64,000 nucleotides of DNA from Vermamoeba vermiformis (lineage: Eukaryota > Tubulinea > Echinamoebida): NCBI GenBank assembly GCA_045837725.1, contig JBEWZL010000261.1, positions 51,947 to 115,946 of the forward strand. Reading direction: 5' to 3'. The notes beneath the pieces are model-generated. The model did not search any database and had not been told where the DNA came from. It saw nothing but the letters and a program-made list of their open reading frames with translations. Each line of letters starts with the position of its first letter. Position 1 is the stretch's first letter. Below, in pieces: positions 45,986 to 57,829 of the stretch. The translations under genes and the position numbers were made by a program.

Positions 45986-47950
45986 TTAAACAAATTTAAC
46001 TTGGAGGTCACTATGCGTTGGAACCCAAAACTTGACTTCATTCGAGTCAGATGCCGTCACAAGCAAGTCTACTTGCGGATGTATCGTCGCGAAGTTAACT
46101 AAGTATTCATTAGTACGTAATTCGTAATCGATCATTGAAGACTTACGTAATTTATCGTGAGCTTTAAATTGATGCATAATATTCTCAGAGTGCTTGTGTA
46201 CAAACGTTAATTTTCCATCACCAGATCCGCTACAAATAATTTGTTCGCCAAGTGCGAAAGAAGGATGGACTATAAACATATCCTTGACTCGTCCAACGAC
46301 CCACGAACTAATCTTTGTCATTGTTTTCAAGTCCCATAAATGCGTTTCAATTTCGTCGACGACGGCATCATTGCTCTATTAAGAAAAATAATATTAATTA
46401 ATTATCAGATATATTATTTAAGGCATGAAGTTGATTGTTTTATGGTACTTACGGGGTTAGTAAAGTTGCGGACGTTGATAAGCAACTGCTCTTCATTTTC
46501 TGAGAAACAAAAGCCGATAATGTGACCACTCTCTTGAATAACTTTACAATCCTTTCGGAGAGTTGGTTCAGGTTGAACTTTTTCCTTCTAAAATTTAATC
46601 ATAAGTATGGATATAATGCGAAAATTGGATCCGATCCACGATTTTCTTTTGTTTACTTACCTCATCATCGTCAGAGTCATAAATATACTCCCCAGTGTTT
46701 TCATCAATCACAGGTGGCTTAAAAGGAATAGAGCGCTTTTTTAATTGCTCCACTTCGACTAGCCACAATTCATCAAGCAGATCGATGTCCTGGCTGTTTG
46801 GAGAAGCAGTAGCTCCGGCCATATAGGTCTTTTTAGGACTTAATATATTAAAATGAAGCGAGTTAGGGGAGCTTTGAATGATAGACCGCCAGACTTGGGT
46901 TTTCGTTGCCACATCCATCAACTGCATTGTCATGACCATTGTACCATCACTAGTTCTCTTATAATACACAGCTTCGATATTAAAATTAGTAAGCGTACTA
47001 TCTAATACGAATAGAGATTATTTTTGGAACTTACAATGCAACATCTGCTCGTTGTTGAGCCATCCAGCGTAACAATCAAATAACGCGACTCTAACGTGGA
47101 TTGAATCACTCCAATCTTTCATCGCCAGTCCTACCGCTGAATCACCGCTCATAGTGCAGATAAGGTGGTCTGAATTAGGGGACCATTCGTGTCTTGTGAT
47201 TGAATCGAGGTAAGTGCGAGTGAAGACCTCTTCTACTGTGAGGACGCTATGAAAGAATCTCATTAATAATATTGTTCAAATTATAAACATAGTTCAGTCT
47301 TTGTAAAAATAGTTTGACGGAAGATCTTCTGAATCCAGAATAAGGGTATTGTAAATTGGGAGATGGCATTAATATTTAAAATAAACTTAATTAAAGTGCA
47401 CAATTTAAATCGCTTACGGGGTTGGTTCGTGTTGGATGTTCAACTTCCAAATTTTCAAGGCTCCAGCTTTGTCGGAACTGGCGAGGTATTGACCGTCAGG
47501 GCTGAAACTGATTTGCCACGCCTCGTCGTATGTTTTGTGCGTATGAAGAAGCTTCCAACTGCGATACAAGGCGCTTTTTTTGTAAAGTGTCGCGAAAGGT
47601 AGATTTGGTAAAGGTCCGTTCTCTTTCAATTCGATGAAATCTCGATGATACATGTGCTTCCATATATAGTCTTCCTTATGAAAGTGACTCCATGCTTTGC
47701 AAACGGTGTCTAAATGTCAGAAAAATATTTAGAATTTAATTTTTTCATATATTATCTGCAAATTATAATAATAAATGAAATTGATTGCCAGTAGGAATAG
47801 TTTAATTTAAGATATAATGGAATTATTTAGTGCAAAATTGAACAGAATCTGGTACGGACTTGCTCGCAAGAACGATCTCCAATCCAAGAAGTGAAACACT
47901 AACGCGAGTATTTCATTAGACATATGCTCTATTCCAACCACTTTCTCCAT
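45986..47950 (-). CDS. F-box/WD40 protein (FBXW5-like)
   Basis: Seven or eight exons; the start at 47950 gives MEKVVGIEHMSNEILALVFH, an F-box, then NTVCKAWSHFHKEDYIWKHM across the first intron. WD repeats follow: AWQISFSPDGQYLASSDKAG, HEWSPNSDHLICTMSGDS, QIICSGSGDGKLTFVHKHS and LLVTASDSNEVKFW. The mid-part ERSIPFKPP-like and acidic DSDDDE stretch separates two repeat groups, as in FBXW5. Near 46100-46148 a 48-base segment has GTAAGT, TACTAAT and CTTAG and can be an intron; kept in, it stays in frame. It should give substrates to an SCF or CRL4 ligase. No damage seen. Confidence 0.8.
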
Positions 47951-48053
47951 TTTAATGGTATTTGTTTGTGGAGCAGCTTGCGTGAAGTTTAGTAAACTCA
48001 ACAAAGACGGGACGAGATTTTTTTTTTCACAAACCAATTTTATTTATAGCACA

Positions 48054-51016
48054 ATGGATTATCCTCAATTATATGAGGTTCTTCCATTTGAAATATTAGT
48101 TGAAATTTTATCGTTAGTGCCGCCTAGTGCCGTGGTTCATTTTGCAAGCGCATCCAAACGCCATCTGAAGGTTTTTAATCAAGAAAATGGCTTGTGGCAA
48201 CATCTAACATGCAAAATACAACGTTGGAGTGCCAATGGTGCGTATGATAATTTGTGGAGCGGATCTACATTGTCAAATTTCCCGCCATCCAAATTTATTC
48301 ATGACCATAAAATTCTAAAATTCCAATAAAGGCTAGAATTTCATTAACATATATTATAGATGCGAAAGCACTACGAGAAGGAAAAAAATCGGTCGATTGG
48401 TCGAAGGAGTACCGCGTCGCAGCATTTTATCATGACAAGATCATCAATAATCAACTCCAGCACGATAAAAGAGCTAATACGAATGAATATATGCCCGAGA
48501 TATCAAAAAATCATTTTAAATTCACACCGAACCAAGATCCAGCCGTGCAAACTTCCGATCGAATTCTTCGTACGTTACTGTACGAATGATTCTCGATAAT
48601 ATTAATAGTATATTTATAGAGCCTTCAAAGTACAGTACCCTTATACCCGCTGCCATTAGGAAACTTTTCTACAGCCTATTTCGAGGTCGCAATTCTAGCG
48701 ATGGAAGAGTAAGACTTTTGAACATGATTGCACAATATGCATGAACTAATTTTATTAGTGGTATATCTTCAATTCATATAGGTGCCGCCCTTGAAGGCTA
48801 TGTAGCAATGCCAGGCATAGGACGTAATTCCTATGGGTATGACAGCGAAGGCAACATACTGCTCGAGAGCGAACTTAGTCCTAACGATGTACCAACTTTT
48901 AATGCTGGAGATATTAGTAAGTCTATTTAATTACAATACAATACGATAACGAATAGTATACAAATTTAATTGGGTTTGAGATCGAGATCCTGATAGAATT
49001 TTTTTGCGCAGTTGGATTTGGCATCAACTTCGTCAAAAATTCAGTTTTCTTCACAAAGAATGGAGTTCTAATAGGAGATAAGACACATACTTACCTGCAA
49101 TTTCCTGTGCTAAATTTAAAGACCCTCCATGCTTGCGTCGGATGTCTTCTTGGCTGTGAATTCCGCGCTAATTTTGGCTCATTGCCCTTCAAATTCGACC
49201 TATTGAAGTATCAGCATCAATATGGCCATACAGATACCTTAGAACTCTACTCGACAAAAAGTTCGTACTGGATGCATCCGTTACAAATTCTATTTTGAAG
49301 TTACTTTACTTACCATTTGTTAAATATAGTGCTAGGTCATTTATTCCGAGTTTCAGACGATGAAACAATCCCAGAATATACCAAAGAAGGTGCTATCGCT
49401 AAAATTTCGACGATGGACTATAACCTGCCAGATCCGTCGATGAAATTGAACTTATATTTATGGTTAACGCATTACCATCGAGACCCTCGACCTAACGGTT
49501 ATGATTCTAATCAATTTATACAATTTTGGTTCAGTCAGTTGTTAATTAGCAGTCTGGATGCGCTGTTATCGTAAGTTGAAAGTGTACGGAAGATTGTTTT
49601 AAAAATTTATCAATTTTATTATGATAGATGGGAGCACAGTGAAAAGTTCAAGATATCTTTAGAACAAATGGCGCAATCTCTAAATTTGGTATGAGGGACT
49701 TTTTTGCTTCGATCCACTTGCAAGATCATTAATCGTATTGTATAGCCATATGAAGGCTTGCCTTATGAAGAATTGGTCATGACAATTTATCGAGATGCAA
49801 AAGGAATTTTTATCGATAACATTTTCGGCGTCATTTCGTTGGCATTAGAGGAGCTTACTCAAACAGCTTTTACCGTAATAAGTTTATTTAATTTTTAAAT
49901 TAAATTTCGCGTAATAATTATATTATTTTTTAGGAAGACAATGGCCTATGGGCTCACCTTATTCTTGCATTTAACCATTTAAGTAAGATCCAATATTTTT
50001 TTTCAATTAAAAATTTGTTTGACGAGAACTAATGAATATATTATCATATAGATAGTGGAGTTCCATTGGAGCATTATACACAACAAGCTGCTGCAATGGT
50101 TTTAGTGAACACGTTCAATTATCAATTGCAAGGACCCACTTTCACGCAACAAGATTTCTTTTCTATTATCGACAATTACTTCTGGTACTTGTTTTATCTG
50201 TAAGTCTACTCGGCTTCTAAAGATTCATATCAATATTAATTGTATTTAAATGCTTAGTACTCGTTCGCGTGCTCGCCAAGAGGTCATCTTGCAAAAAAAT
50301 ATCAAGTTGGCAGAGCCGTTTAAAAGTGGAAAACTGCGTAATGAAGTTCTTGTAAGTGCTATTTTATCATAATAATAAGAATAGGTACTAATAGATTTGA
50401 TTAGAGGGTTTACGGAGATTCCTCACGCCTTGCTATAGACGAAATTTTGGAAAATGCAGATCTGCCCGTTTGGAGCGAAGAACAAGTTGATCCCGAAAAA
50501 TTCCCGTTTAGGCTTATTTATGGCATCAAAAACAAGACGTTATCAACGTACACAAAAGCATCGGCAATATTATACGGAATGTATTACCTGAAAATTCCCG
50601 TGGATGAGTTCCCAACAGAAGAACAGTTTCTGTCAGACGTTCTCAGAAAATGCGAAGAACTTGTGTCATTAGAGCGTAGAAAAGAATTATTGAAGAATTT
50701 GGCTTTAAACATTAGCGCGAACAGCAGCAACGGCAAAATTGAACACGAATTGGTAGCTGACATGTTTGGCATCGAGATGACAATTAGCAGTGCCGAAGAC
50801 GAGTCAAAATTAGTGGTGCAGCCATTAATGATCAAAAAGGCGTTTGAACGAGTTGAAAATGAGATCGCGCAAATTGACAAGCAGATCCAATCTCGCAATC
50901 AAAGCGCCTCAACATCGACCCAATCAATATTATCAACAAAGAATATCATAATAGCTGCTAGTGTGTTGGCTGTTGCTATTGGCGGGTTTTTCTTGTACAA
51001 ACGAAAGACAAAATAA
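48054..51016 (+). CDS. F-box/SPRY protein with C-terminal membrane anchor (copy A)
   Basis: About eleven exons. F-box: YEVLPFEILVEILSLVPPS. SPRY: HIGAALEGYVAMPGIGRNSY, GFGINFVKNSVFFTKNG and FRANFGSLPFKFDL. Then a long helical region (LPYEELVMTIYRDAKGIF, LEELTQTAFT, EDNGLWAHLILAFNHL, AILYGMYYLKIPVDEF) and a tail anchor (NIIIAASVLAVAIGGFFLYK). The exon at 48361-48560 does not join cleanly to the next one (phase differs by one), so a base error or a missed splice lies there. The paralog, now in two pieces (58841-60640 and 51069-52287), has the same order but no membrane helix. Likely a membrane-bound ubiquitin-ligase adaptor. Confidence 0.7.
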
Positions 51017-51068
51017 ATTGACACGTGTCAACTAAACTATTTTTCTTGACAATATTTAATTGTTGGGT

Positions 51069-52287
51069 CTAATCTACATCTTCCATTGAAGTTGACGATG
51101 TTATTGGCGCTGAGCTAATGATGTTTTCATTATAAGTTTCATTATCGCCATTAGTTTCTTTTGCTTCGGTTGGATCCGCTTTCAGTTCAACTATACTTGA
51201 CTCTTCTCTGGTACTTTTAACATTCGTGCTATTCGTACTATTCGCATTGTTATTATTTTTCGTGGAATTTCCATTATTAGTATTTTTGTTGGTCTGGTCC
51301 TCGTCAAGATCTTCGTCGCTATCCGTCGTTGTAATTCCCAACTTCTTTTTAATCAATCGTTCAATTTTTCTGCGGTATTTTGGCATAACTTCTTGATTCT
51401 TTTTGTATTCTAAGCCAAATAAGACTATCAGTGGCAATGAATATTCCGGCAAATCTTCATCAGTGACTGATTTCAACTCGGCCAATGTGAATTTCAAATA
51501 TTCAACTTTCGCCTTATCCGTCAATAATTTATCCAATCTTTTGTGCATTTCAGCGACAAATCGTTGTTTTGTGTTGAATTTGTTGGGCATAATTTTCATC
51601 ACGTGCAGGCCGTAGAGAATTGGCATCGTTGTGACAGTTCTTGCTAACAATGATTTCATCACAAATGGCATAAATTTTTCGACTCTTCGTTCTTTATGCG
51701 GATAACTCTTCATCTCGCCGTAAAATTTTTGCAAAGCTTGATCTTCCTTTCCAAAAATTTTCTGCAAAGGCAAGATTTAGCTATTTGTTACTTTCACAGT
51801 AATTAATATACTCACGATAGCTTGTTCAAGGTCTTTTATCTTCAATGGCACCATTACGTATTCCAATTTTTGGTCGACAATTTGTCGGATCCCGTCCAGC
51901 CTCATCCTGTCAAACATTCATTAATAAAAATTAATTATAATAACTATTATATACTTACATTGGTATGCTGCAGTTAATGATAGAAAACGCTTCGGCGTAA
52001 GTTGGGTTTTCGAGTCCTGGAATCGGATCTCCAGCTTGAATGGCAGCGTCAACGACGTAACAAAAAGAATTCAATTTTTCATCGCCTAATAAGAATATTA
52101 ACGTTATTATTTAATAAATTATTATAATTAATCCAAACTTACCCAGCGTTAATAATCGAACTAATTTAAAGGCCCATTGTTCCTCGTACTTAAATTTCAA
52201 GTCAATTAGATCATTATATATTAGCATTAATATTATATAACGTACTTCGAATGCATGTTTCACAATAGTATCGCGCATTTCAAGAGG
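51069..52287 (-). CDS. 3' half of F-box/SPRY copy B, cut off by the inversion
   Basis: Exons 52287-52246, 52188-52143, 52085-51959, 51906-51816 and 51761-51069 are all in phase. They code the helical region (MRDTIVKHAFE, EEQWAFKLVRLLTLGDEKL, AIQAGDPIPGLENPTYAEAF) and then LYGLHVMKIMPNKFNTKQRF and a Glu/Asn/Ser-rich tail. This aligns with the second half of copy A at 48054-51016. There is no start codon or F-box on this side; at 52288 the minus strand becomes LRR sequence of another gene. The missing first half is at 58841-60640 on the other strand. Confidence 0.75.
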
Positions 52288-52294
52288 TTCTTGA
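52288..52294 (-). repeat. inversion breakpoint, left, 7-base microhomology
   Basis: On the minus strand this reads TCAAGAA, within ATCAAGAACCTCTTG. The same 7-mer on the plus strand at 60634-60640 marks the other breakpoint. Upstream on the minus strand the frame codes an LRR; downstream it codes the F-box/SPRY helical region. Confidence 0.8.
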
Positions 52295-53986
52295 TTGACT
52301 CTGGAATCGTTGACGCGATATAATTATTCTGCAGATCCAACGACACCAACTCCGTAAAGTTGCCAATGATTGAAGGAATCGTTGCTGCTCCAATCCTTTG
52401 ACTAAAAGCAAGCGGTAAAAAGATGTGAATAACCCGGCCAGTCGTAGTGTTGCACCTGATCCCATACCACGAGCAATGTGGCTCAGTAAAGTTCCATTGT
52501 GGTTTTGTACTGTTCGCCCATATTGCGTCGTAGAGTTCAAGCAGCATATTCCGTTCGTAATTTGCATGTGTTAGTTGTTTGAGTCCTGGTGCAGTACTCG
52601 GAGTGAGACTCGTGAGTGGAACTGTCGAGCCTCGATTTGGCGTTGGTGTAGTGAGAAGTGCGAAACCAATTACAATCGAGGCGATAATAGCTGAGAGTGC
52701 GACAGCACCAAGTGTCCAGCCAATCACTTTTCTTCTCTTGGTCGTCTTGTTCGTCTTGTTGTTCGTTGTCACGGGCTCTGTTTGTGCTTTCGGTTTTGCA
52801 CCAGTAAATTGGTCGTAGAGAGAGTCCACAACGCGTTTGATTCGATCAACTTCAGAAGTGACGTTCTGAATGTCATTGTAGTTCTGTTTGATTGACTCAC
52901 TCATGTATGGTATCAGTGACTCGTAGTCGACGTAGAGAATACCTGCGTAGATTAACAATATTAGATCACTCCGGGTCCACTGGTTATCGCGTACCATCGA
53001 TGAGTTGAACAGCTTCAGGCACCACACTTTCAATCTGTTGAGCAATGTACCCAATGAACCTCTTGTTCGTTGCATGACTCACTCCTGGCTTGAACTTGTA
53101 CGATATTCCGTTGATTTGAAGTAACGCCGCTCTGCTGTCTCGATCTGAATGAATTAGATAAGCGAACACGATGTGCTCTTATTGGTAGGTACCTCCTTCC
53201 AACAAGCGAATGTCTTCTTTGATATTGATATCTGATGCTTTGTAGAAGTTGAGTGCTCGGAAGTTGCCCACGACTTCTGCATTGCCGTTGTACAGTACCA
53301 TGTAGTTGTCGCTTTCTTTCGTCAGTGCCAGCGAGAGCTGGCTCTCCTCCACAATGCTCTCAACGTTAAAGATTGCGTCCTCGAAGAGGTATTCTTGAAT
53401 ACTTGGCGAAGACTTGACCTCTTCCGGGTGTCAGCAAGATAGCCATCTTCGCCGATCCAGTAGATCGGGACCACAGCTGTCATTATGATTTTAGTTCAGA
53501 AATAGGTTCGGAAACGATAAAAATAATCTACTTCTTTCGAATAGAGTGAGCATTCTTACTCTCGTTTTCTTCGTCATTGCTTTGAACGTGCCGCCTTTTT
53601 GGAAAAAGCTCCCAGATTCGAGAGGTGCCTGCTTTGACCAAATTTCCGTTTTCAAAATATTCAATTATCACCTGAAACAGTCTGTCTTTCGTTCTTCTGA
53701 AGTCAAATACGCCTTGGTTGATTTTTAAACGAATAAATAAACCACTGACTGAATTTTCAGAGTCTTCAGAGTAGATCAACGGATTTCGTTTCGCCCAAGT
53801 GAAACAATTCTTCGGTTCATGCTTGATATTGCCAAAGTGGTCTGTTGCAACCAATTTAATATTGAAACTACATCGAATGTCGACCATGTCGAATCCAAAC
53901 GGTTCTGTTCTCGTGACCGCAGACCCAAGATTCTCGTTGAGCGGAACCAAGAGCCGGAACATATTTCTGATGTGTATTTTCTCCAT
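52288..53986 (-). CDS. MYRF-like autoprotease with LRR ectodomain, copy A, 5' part (cut by the inversion)
   Basis: Exons 53986-53560, 53476-53193, 53144-52995 and 52942-52288. Soluble N-terminal domain (MEKIHIRNMFRLLVPLNENL ... TSRIWELFPKRR), then a link, then the autoprotease with the SDINIKEDI Ser-Lys motif and IGYIAQQIESVVPEAVQLI. A coiled coil follows, a membrane helix (VIGWTLGAVALSAIIASIVI) and a plant-type LRR cap (PQWNFTEPHCSWYGIRCN) with the first LRRs (IPSIIGNFTELVSLDLQNNY). It stops in the middle of an LRR at 52294; the rest is at 60634-61283. Exon 2 is one base short (CCC run near 53426) relative to copy B at 61569-64000. Both domains imply membrane-tethered signalling. Confidence 0.75.
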
Positions 53987-54022
53987 CTTTGTTGCCTGTT
54001 GTAATTACTGAGCCATTGTTAG

Positions 54023-55250
54023 AATAAATTGGGAAAAATTCAAACGTGCCAAAAATATCTTTCGCTCGAAAGACAACTCGAAGATATTTTCAACAAACGA
54101 GTCAAAGTATTACAAGTCCAAGAAGAAGATTTAGTCGGCAGGTCTTTTGACTTAGAAGCAGATTGTATTGTGCAATTCCTGACTGGAACAAGTTCGTTTT
54201 TGATAGACCGAATTACAACATCACAAAAAATTACGGAGACTGAACCTAGTAAGCCAATCATATAGTTATATTAACTTACATAATCATCGATTAATTTTAT
54301 GAGTGATTTAGTTCTAGCCCACCACTCGTTCTTCCACATTAACGGAGACTTTATTTTGTACTTTACGCCCGCAAATCAATTAATGGTACGATTCTTTTTC
54401 GTTATACTTATTTTATTACACAGACTTGACTAATATTTAAAATAGATATTGAACTGGAAGACTAATGATGTGTCGAGTTTGGAAGTGTTATCTGTCAGTG
54501 AATCTCGGCTGGCGCTAGCACTGCCGAAGAGGTTCTTTAATACCTGCGAATACACAATATTTGCAGACTCAGAGAGGGTCATATTAATCAACCTGAACGA
54601 AGCAACAGGCACGTCAAGGCTAACTTGTTCTATCCAATGTTCGTTAATATTAACCAGATCTTGCAGTCGTCAGAAGTTATGTCTCACCGACAAGGTTCAA
54701 ACCATGTTTTTTGCAACTATGGCCTGGAGACAAATCAAAGTTTTTCTGCGTCGGAAGTATCATGCATGTACGTGAATATCGCGGTTTTGAAAACTCACGT
54801 GATCTGATTTTTTCATTGCAGATCTGGTCAGTATACGAGTCTCGAATATTGGATTCTATATTAGTGCACCCAATTCATCCACTGAGCAACAACGAGGCTT
54901 TTCCGCTTAAAGTGAAATTTCACGACAACAAAGTATTTTTGCAATACCCAACAGTGATTCACGTAAGATTCTTATTATGACGCCTAAATTGTATCTGACG
55001 CCTATATTTATTATGGCAGATCTTGAGCAAGACTATAAATGGATCATATGAGCTGTTGAATAGCTTCAAAGAAGGTTGTTTTGACTTTGACGAGTGTCAT
55101 TTATTTGATACCGAACCTTTTCTGCATACATCTCTCATTATTAGCGATTTTTCACCAAAGACGTTGCCTGCAAATGAACAGAATAACAATACTAATCAGT
55201 CCAATCCGGCAAGATCTGCGGATGTTCAAACGTTCGAAGTTATCGATTAA
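54023..55250 (+). CDS. unknown protein, 5' end not found
   Basis: The first visible exon (from about 54023, after TTGTTAG) reads KLGKIQTCQKYLSLERQLED, then EEDLVGRSFDLEADCIVQFL. Later exons give LAHHSFFHINGDFILYFTP, ILNWKTNDVSSLEVLSVSE, NTCEYTIFADSERVILINLN, LFYPMFVNINQILQSSEVMS, VKFHDNKVFLQYPTVIH and CFDFDECHLFDTEPFLHTSL, ending in FEVID. At least one frame change is needed near 54610. No ATG precedes the first exon in frame: a TAG lies just upstream, and the MYRF-like gene starts 37 bases away on the other strand. I do not recognise the family; beta-rich and helical parts alternate. Confidence 0.45.
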
Positions 55251-55325
55251 GGCCCGGATGATAGTACTCAAGGTACCACTTTACCGAACAATGATAATAT
55301 AGTATAACAAGGTTGTGATTTTATT

Positions 55326-56519
55326 TTACAATTTTTCAACGTCAAAAACGACTGGTGGATTGGTTGGCATGTACGAATATGTACAAGTCGATGCGTTAAT
55401 AAAAATGGTCTCTTTGTCTTCATATACGCCATAGCTACGCAAGTACATAGTTAATATAACAAGATAATCCAAACAAGGCAATTCTATATTTAACTTACGA
55501 CTCGTGGATGTGCCCGAAGACGTGGACTAAAGGCTTGGCCTTACGAATAACTTTAATTAATTCTTCGCAGCCTGCATCGATTCCATTCTTACAAAGACCT
55601 CCAAAACCTAATATATATAACATAAAATAAGTTTCTGGAGCAAAAATTCGGTTGATCCGATCCGGATTTGATCTTGCAACAAAAGAGCTCCTTTCTTAAT
55701 AATTAATTTACCTTGAGGAGGTCCATGAGTAATTAATACGTCTATGCCATCGAGGGGAATTTTGTCCCATTTCTCGCGAATTGCAGGTCCTCGCTCTACG
55801 TTGAAGGCCCAATCGCAGAACTCTGGCTGCCAAGGACTACCATATATTCTAATCCCTTCTATTGTAGTCTCTTGGTCCTATTGCTACTATTAATACTTGA
55901 AATTTCAGCAGATCAGCCGCGTTACCTCTAAGTAGATGCAGTTCTTGAGCAGTTTTTTTGGCTCAGGGCCATATTGTCGATCTGGATTCATTTTTCTTTG
56001 TGCTCGCGTTTCTAAATAGCCGTCTTCAAAGGATAAATCGTGATTTCCTAATTTGCTGAATTGGTATTTATTTGAAAATTCAAAGTCTTCATGATCTTAC
56101 CCGCAATAACTACTTTATGCTTAAAACCCGATTTTCCTAAGAATTCACTGAGAGATATAATGTCTTTATCTTCTCCTACGTTTGAAAAATCGCCAGCTAT
56201 TTAAAGAATTAAAATTGAATTTTTTGTTTAATTTACAAATTATTATTTACCATGTATCAATACGTCTCCTGCTGGTATATTCTTTATTTTATCATGCATT
56301 GAATGAGTATCCGATATACAAACGAATCGGACCGCGTTAGGTGATTTTGCAGGTAAATCCTCTTAACAAAATTAATTAGCGATCTTATGACGTATAATAT
56401 ATTACATTACCTTTTGGATCGTACACAGTTAATTTTGTTTTTTGCCTTGTAATGGTGAAGGAACCAAATCCAGGATCAGCCGGCAAGTTTATGTCGTCAG
56501 TACTTGCGTTATTGCCCAT
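55326..56519 (-). CDS. calcineurin-like metallophosphoesterase (MPPED-like)
   Basis: Seven exons with matching phases. Start at 56519: MGNNASTDDINLPADPGFG. Metal-binding motifs in order: VCISDTHSMH (DxH), AGDFSN (GDxxx), GNHDLSF (GNHD), LITHGPPQG and FGHIHES (GHxH), so all ligands are present. WQPEFCDWAFNVERGPAIR matches the MPPED1/2 and YhaP-like group, which hydrolyse cyclic nucleotides or phosphodiesters. There is no signal peptide, so it is cytosolic. Reading frame whole. It lies inside the inverted segment. Confidence 0.85.
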
Positions 56520-56642
56520 TAATTAAGAATTTATTTATCCTCGGGTTGTTGCTAGCAATTTGAAAATATTAAAACAACCAAACACGAAAGTTTGTTACTT
56601 TTTCATTCTTGCGAAGGCAGGACAAACCGTCCCTGGTCTATA

Positions 56643-57530
56643 ATGGCCACAATAGAGCTCAACTTTTCTGAAGACGAAGCTATTAAAAGTTATCTCGAAC
56701 AAAGTATTGCAGTAACCGGCCAAACACCAGATCTGATTGCCGTATCATTTGTTGAAAATGTCTCCGACGCAGGAATTAAGGCGATATTAGCACCAAAATT
56801 AGCAACAAAATTAAAGAGAATTTATGTTAATTTTTGCGAGAATATTAAAGAAGCAGAATCATTTTCAGATCTTCCATCTGCTACAAACCTTCAAGATCTG
56901 TCGTTTCTGTATTGCCCAGTGCTTGACGATCAGCTGCTACATTATGTATCAAAATGTCGAACCGTAGAAAACCTATCAGTAATTGGATGCGTCTCGGCAG
57001 ATCCGTGGACAACGAAAAATATCGTGGCGATGACAGATCTCAAAAAATTGACGCTAAACCACAACGAATACCTTACAACTGAAGATATTGCCTCCATTAG
57101 TACTTTATCAAATCTTACAGAGCTAGATATGGAAGATATTCACTTGAACAACGAAAGTTTGTTTTCGATCGTGGATGGATCTGGATCGAGCAATTTAAAG
57201 AGATTGAATATTGAAGAGAATCCCGACGTCACAAATATCGGATTCCACGAGTTAACAAAATTAAGTAATTTAGAAGCATTACGAATCGGAGTCTGTCAAG
57301 CGACGGATGTGGGCTGGAGATCAATTGGCAAATTGACGCAATTAACAGCACTTCAAATATTAGGCAGCACTAATTTGACAAATAACGGATTCCAAGAAAT
57401 TATCACGGAATTAACACGACTGAAGGAGCTACTAGTTTGTTTTTGCGATCAGCTTACCCAACAATCCGTCCGTGCCTCAATTAAGCAACTCACTAATCTC
57501 ACCAAAATATCGATTACAGATATTGATTAG
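56643..57530 (+). CDS. cytosolic LRR protein
   Basis: Single exon, 295 residues. LRRs of the RNI/AMN1 type: NLQDLSFLYCPVLDDQLLHY, DLKKLTLNHNEYLTTEDIA, NLEALRIGVCQATDVGW, QLTALQILGSTNLTNNGF and RLKELLVCFCDQLTQQSVR. No F-box, signal peptide or membrane helix. The start is the ATG of MATIELNFSEDEA; an upstream non-ATG extension is possible but unsupported. It may act with an F-box partner; that is a guess from the repeat type. Confidence 0.75.
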   Translation: MATIELNFSEDEAIKSYLEQSIAVTGQTPDLIAVSFVENVSDAGIKAILAPKLATKLKRIYVNFCENIKEAESFSDLPSATNLQDLSFLYCPVLDDQLLHYVSKCRTVENLSVIGCVSADPWTTKNIVAMTDLKKLTLNHNEYLTTEDIASISTLSNLTELDMEDIHLNNESLFSIVDGSGSSNLKRLNIEENPDVTNIGFHELTKLSNLEALRIGVCQATDVGWRSIGKLTQLTALQILGSTNLTNNGFQEIITELTRLKELLVCFCDQLTQQSVRASIKQLTNLTKISITDID

Positions 57531-57829
57531 AATATTTTTGCTCACCAGCCCAACAATGAAGTGATCCACGTATTTACTCTCTGGATCTTTGAATCAGATT
57601 TGAAGATCGAACTTTTGTTTCGGAGCTTCACTCTTTGTTCTGCAGAAGTCAAAGTGCTCGTCTATAAGTCCACCTCAAGGGGCTTATAACGGGGCGGAGT
57701 TTGCTGGAGAAACTAATTTGCCCGTTTTTCCGAAGATAGTTTGTCCATTTCACCGAGCGCCGCACACTTAAATAGCGAACTTTCGTACATTCTGCATTCA
57801 AATTCCAACACAACAAACACAAACAAAGC

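Noticed and set aside
53799-54011. Plus-strand open frames over the MYRF-like N-terminal exons (and their mirror at 61544-61756)
   Set aside because: They are antisense shadows of a conserved coding exon; both copies show the same shadow because the exon is duplicated.
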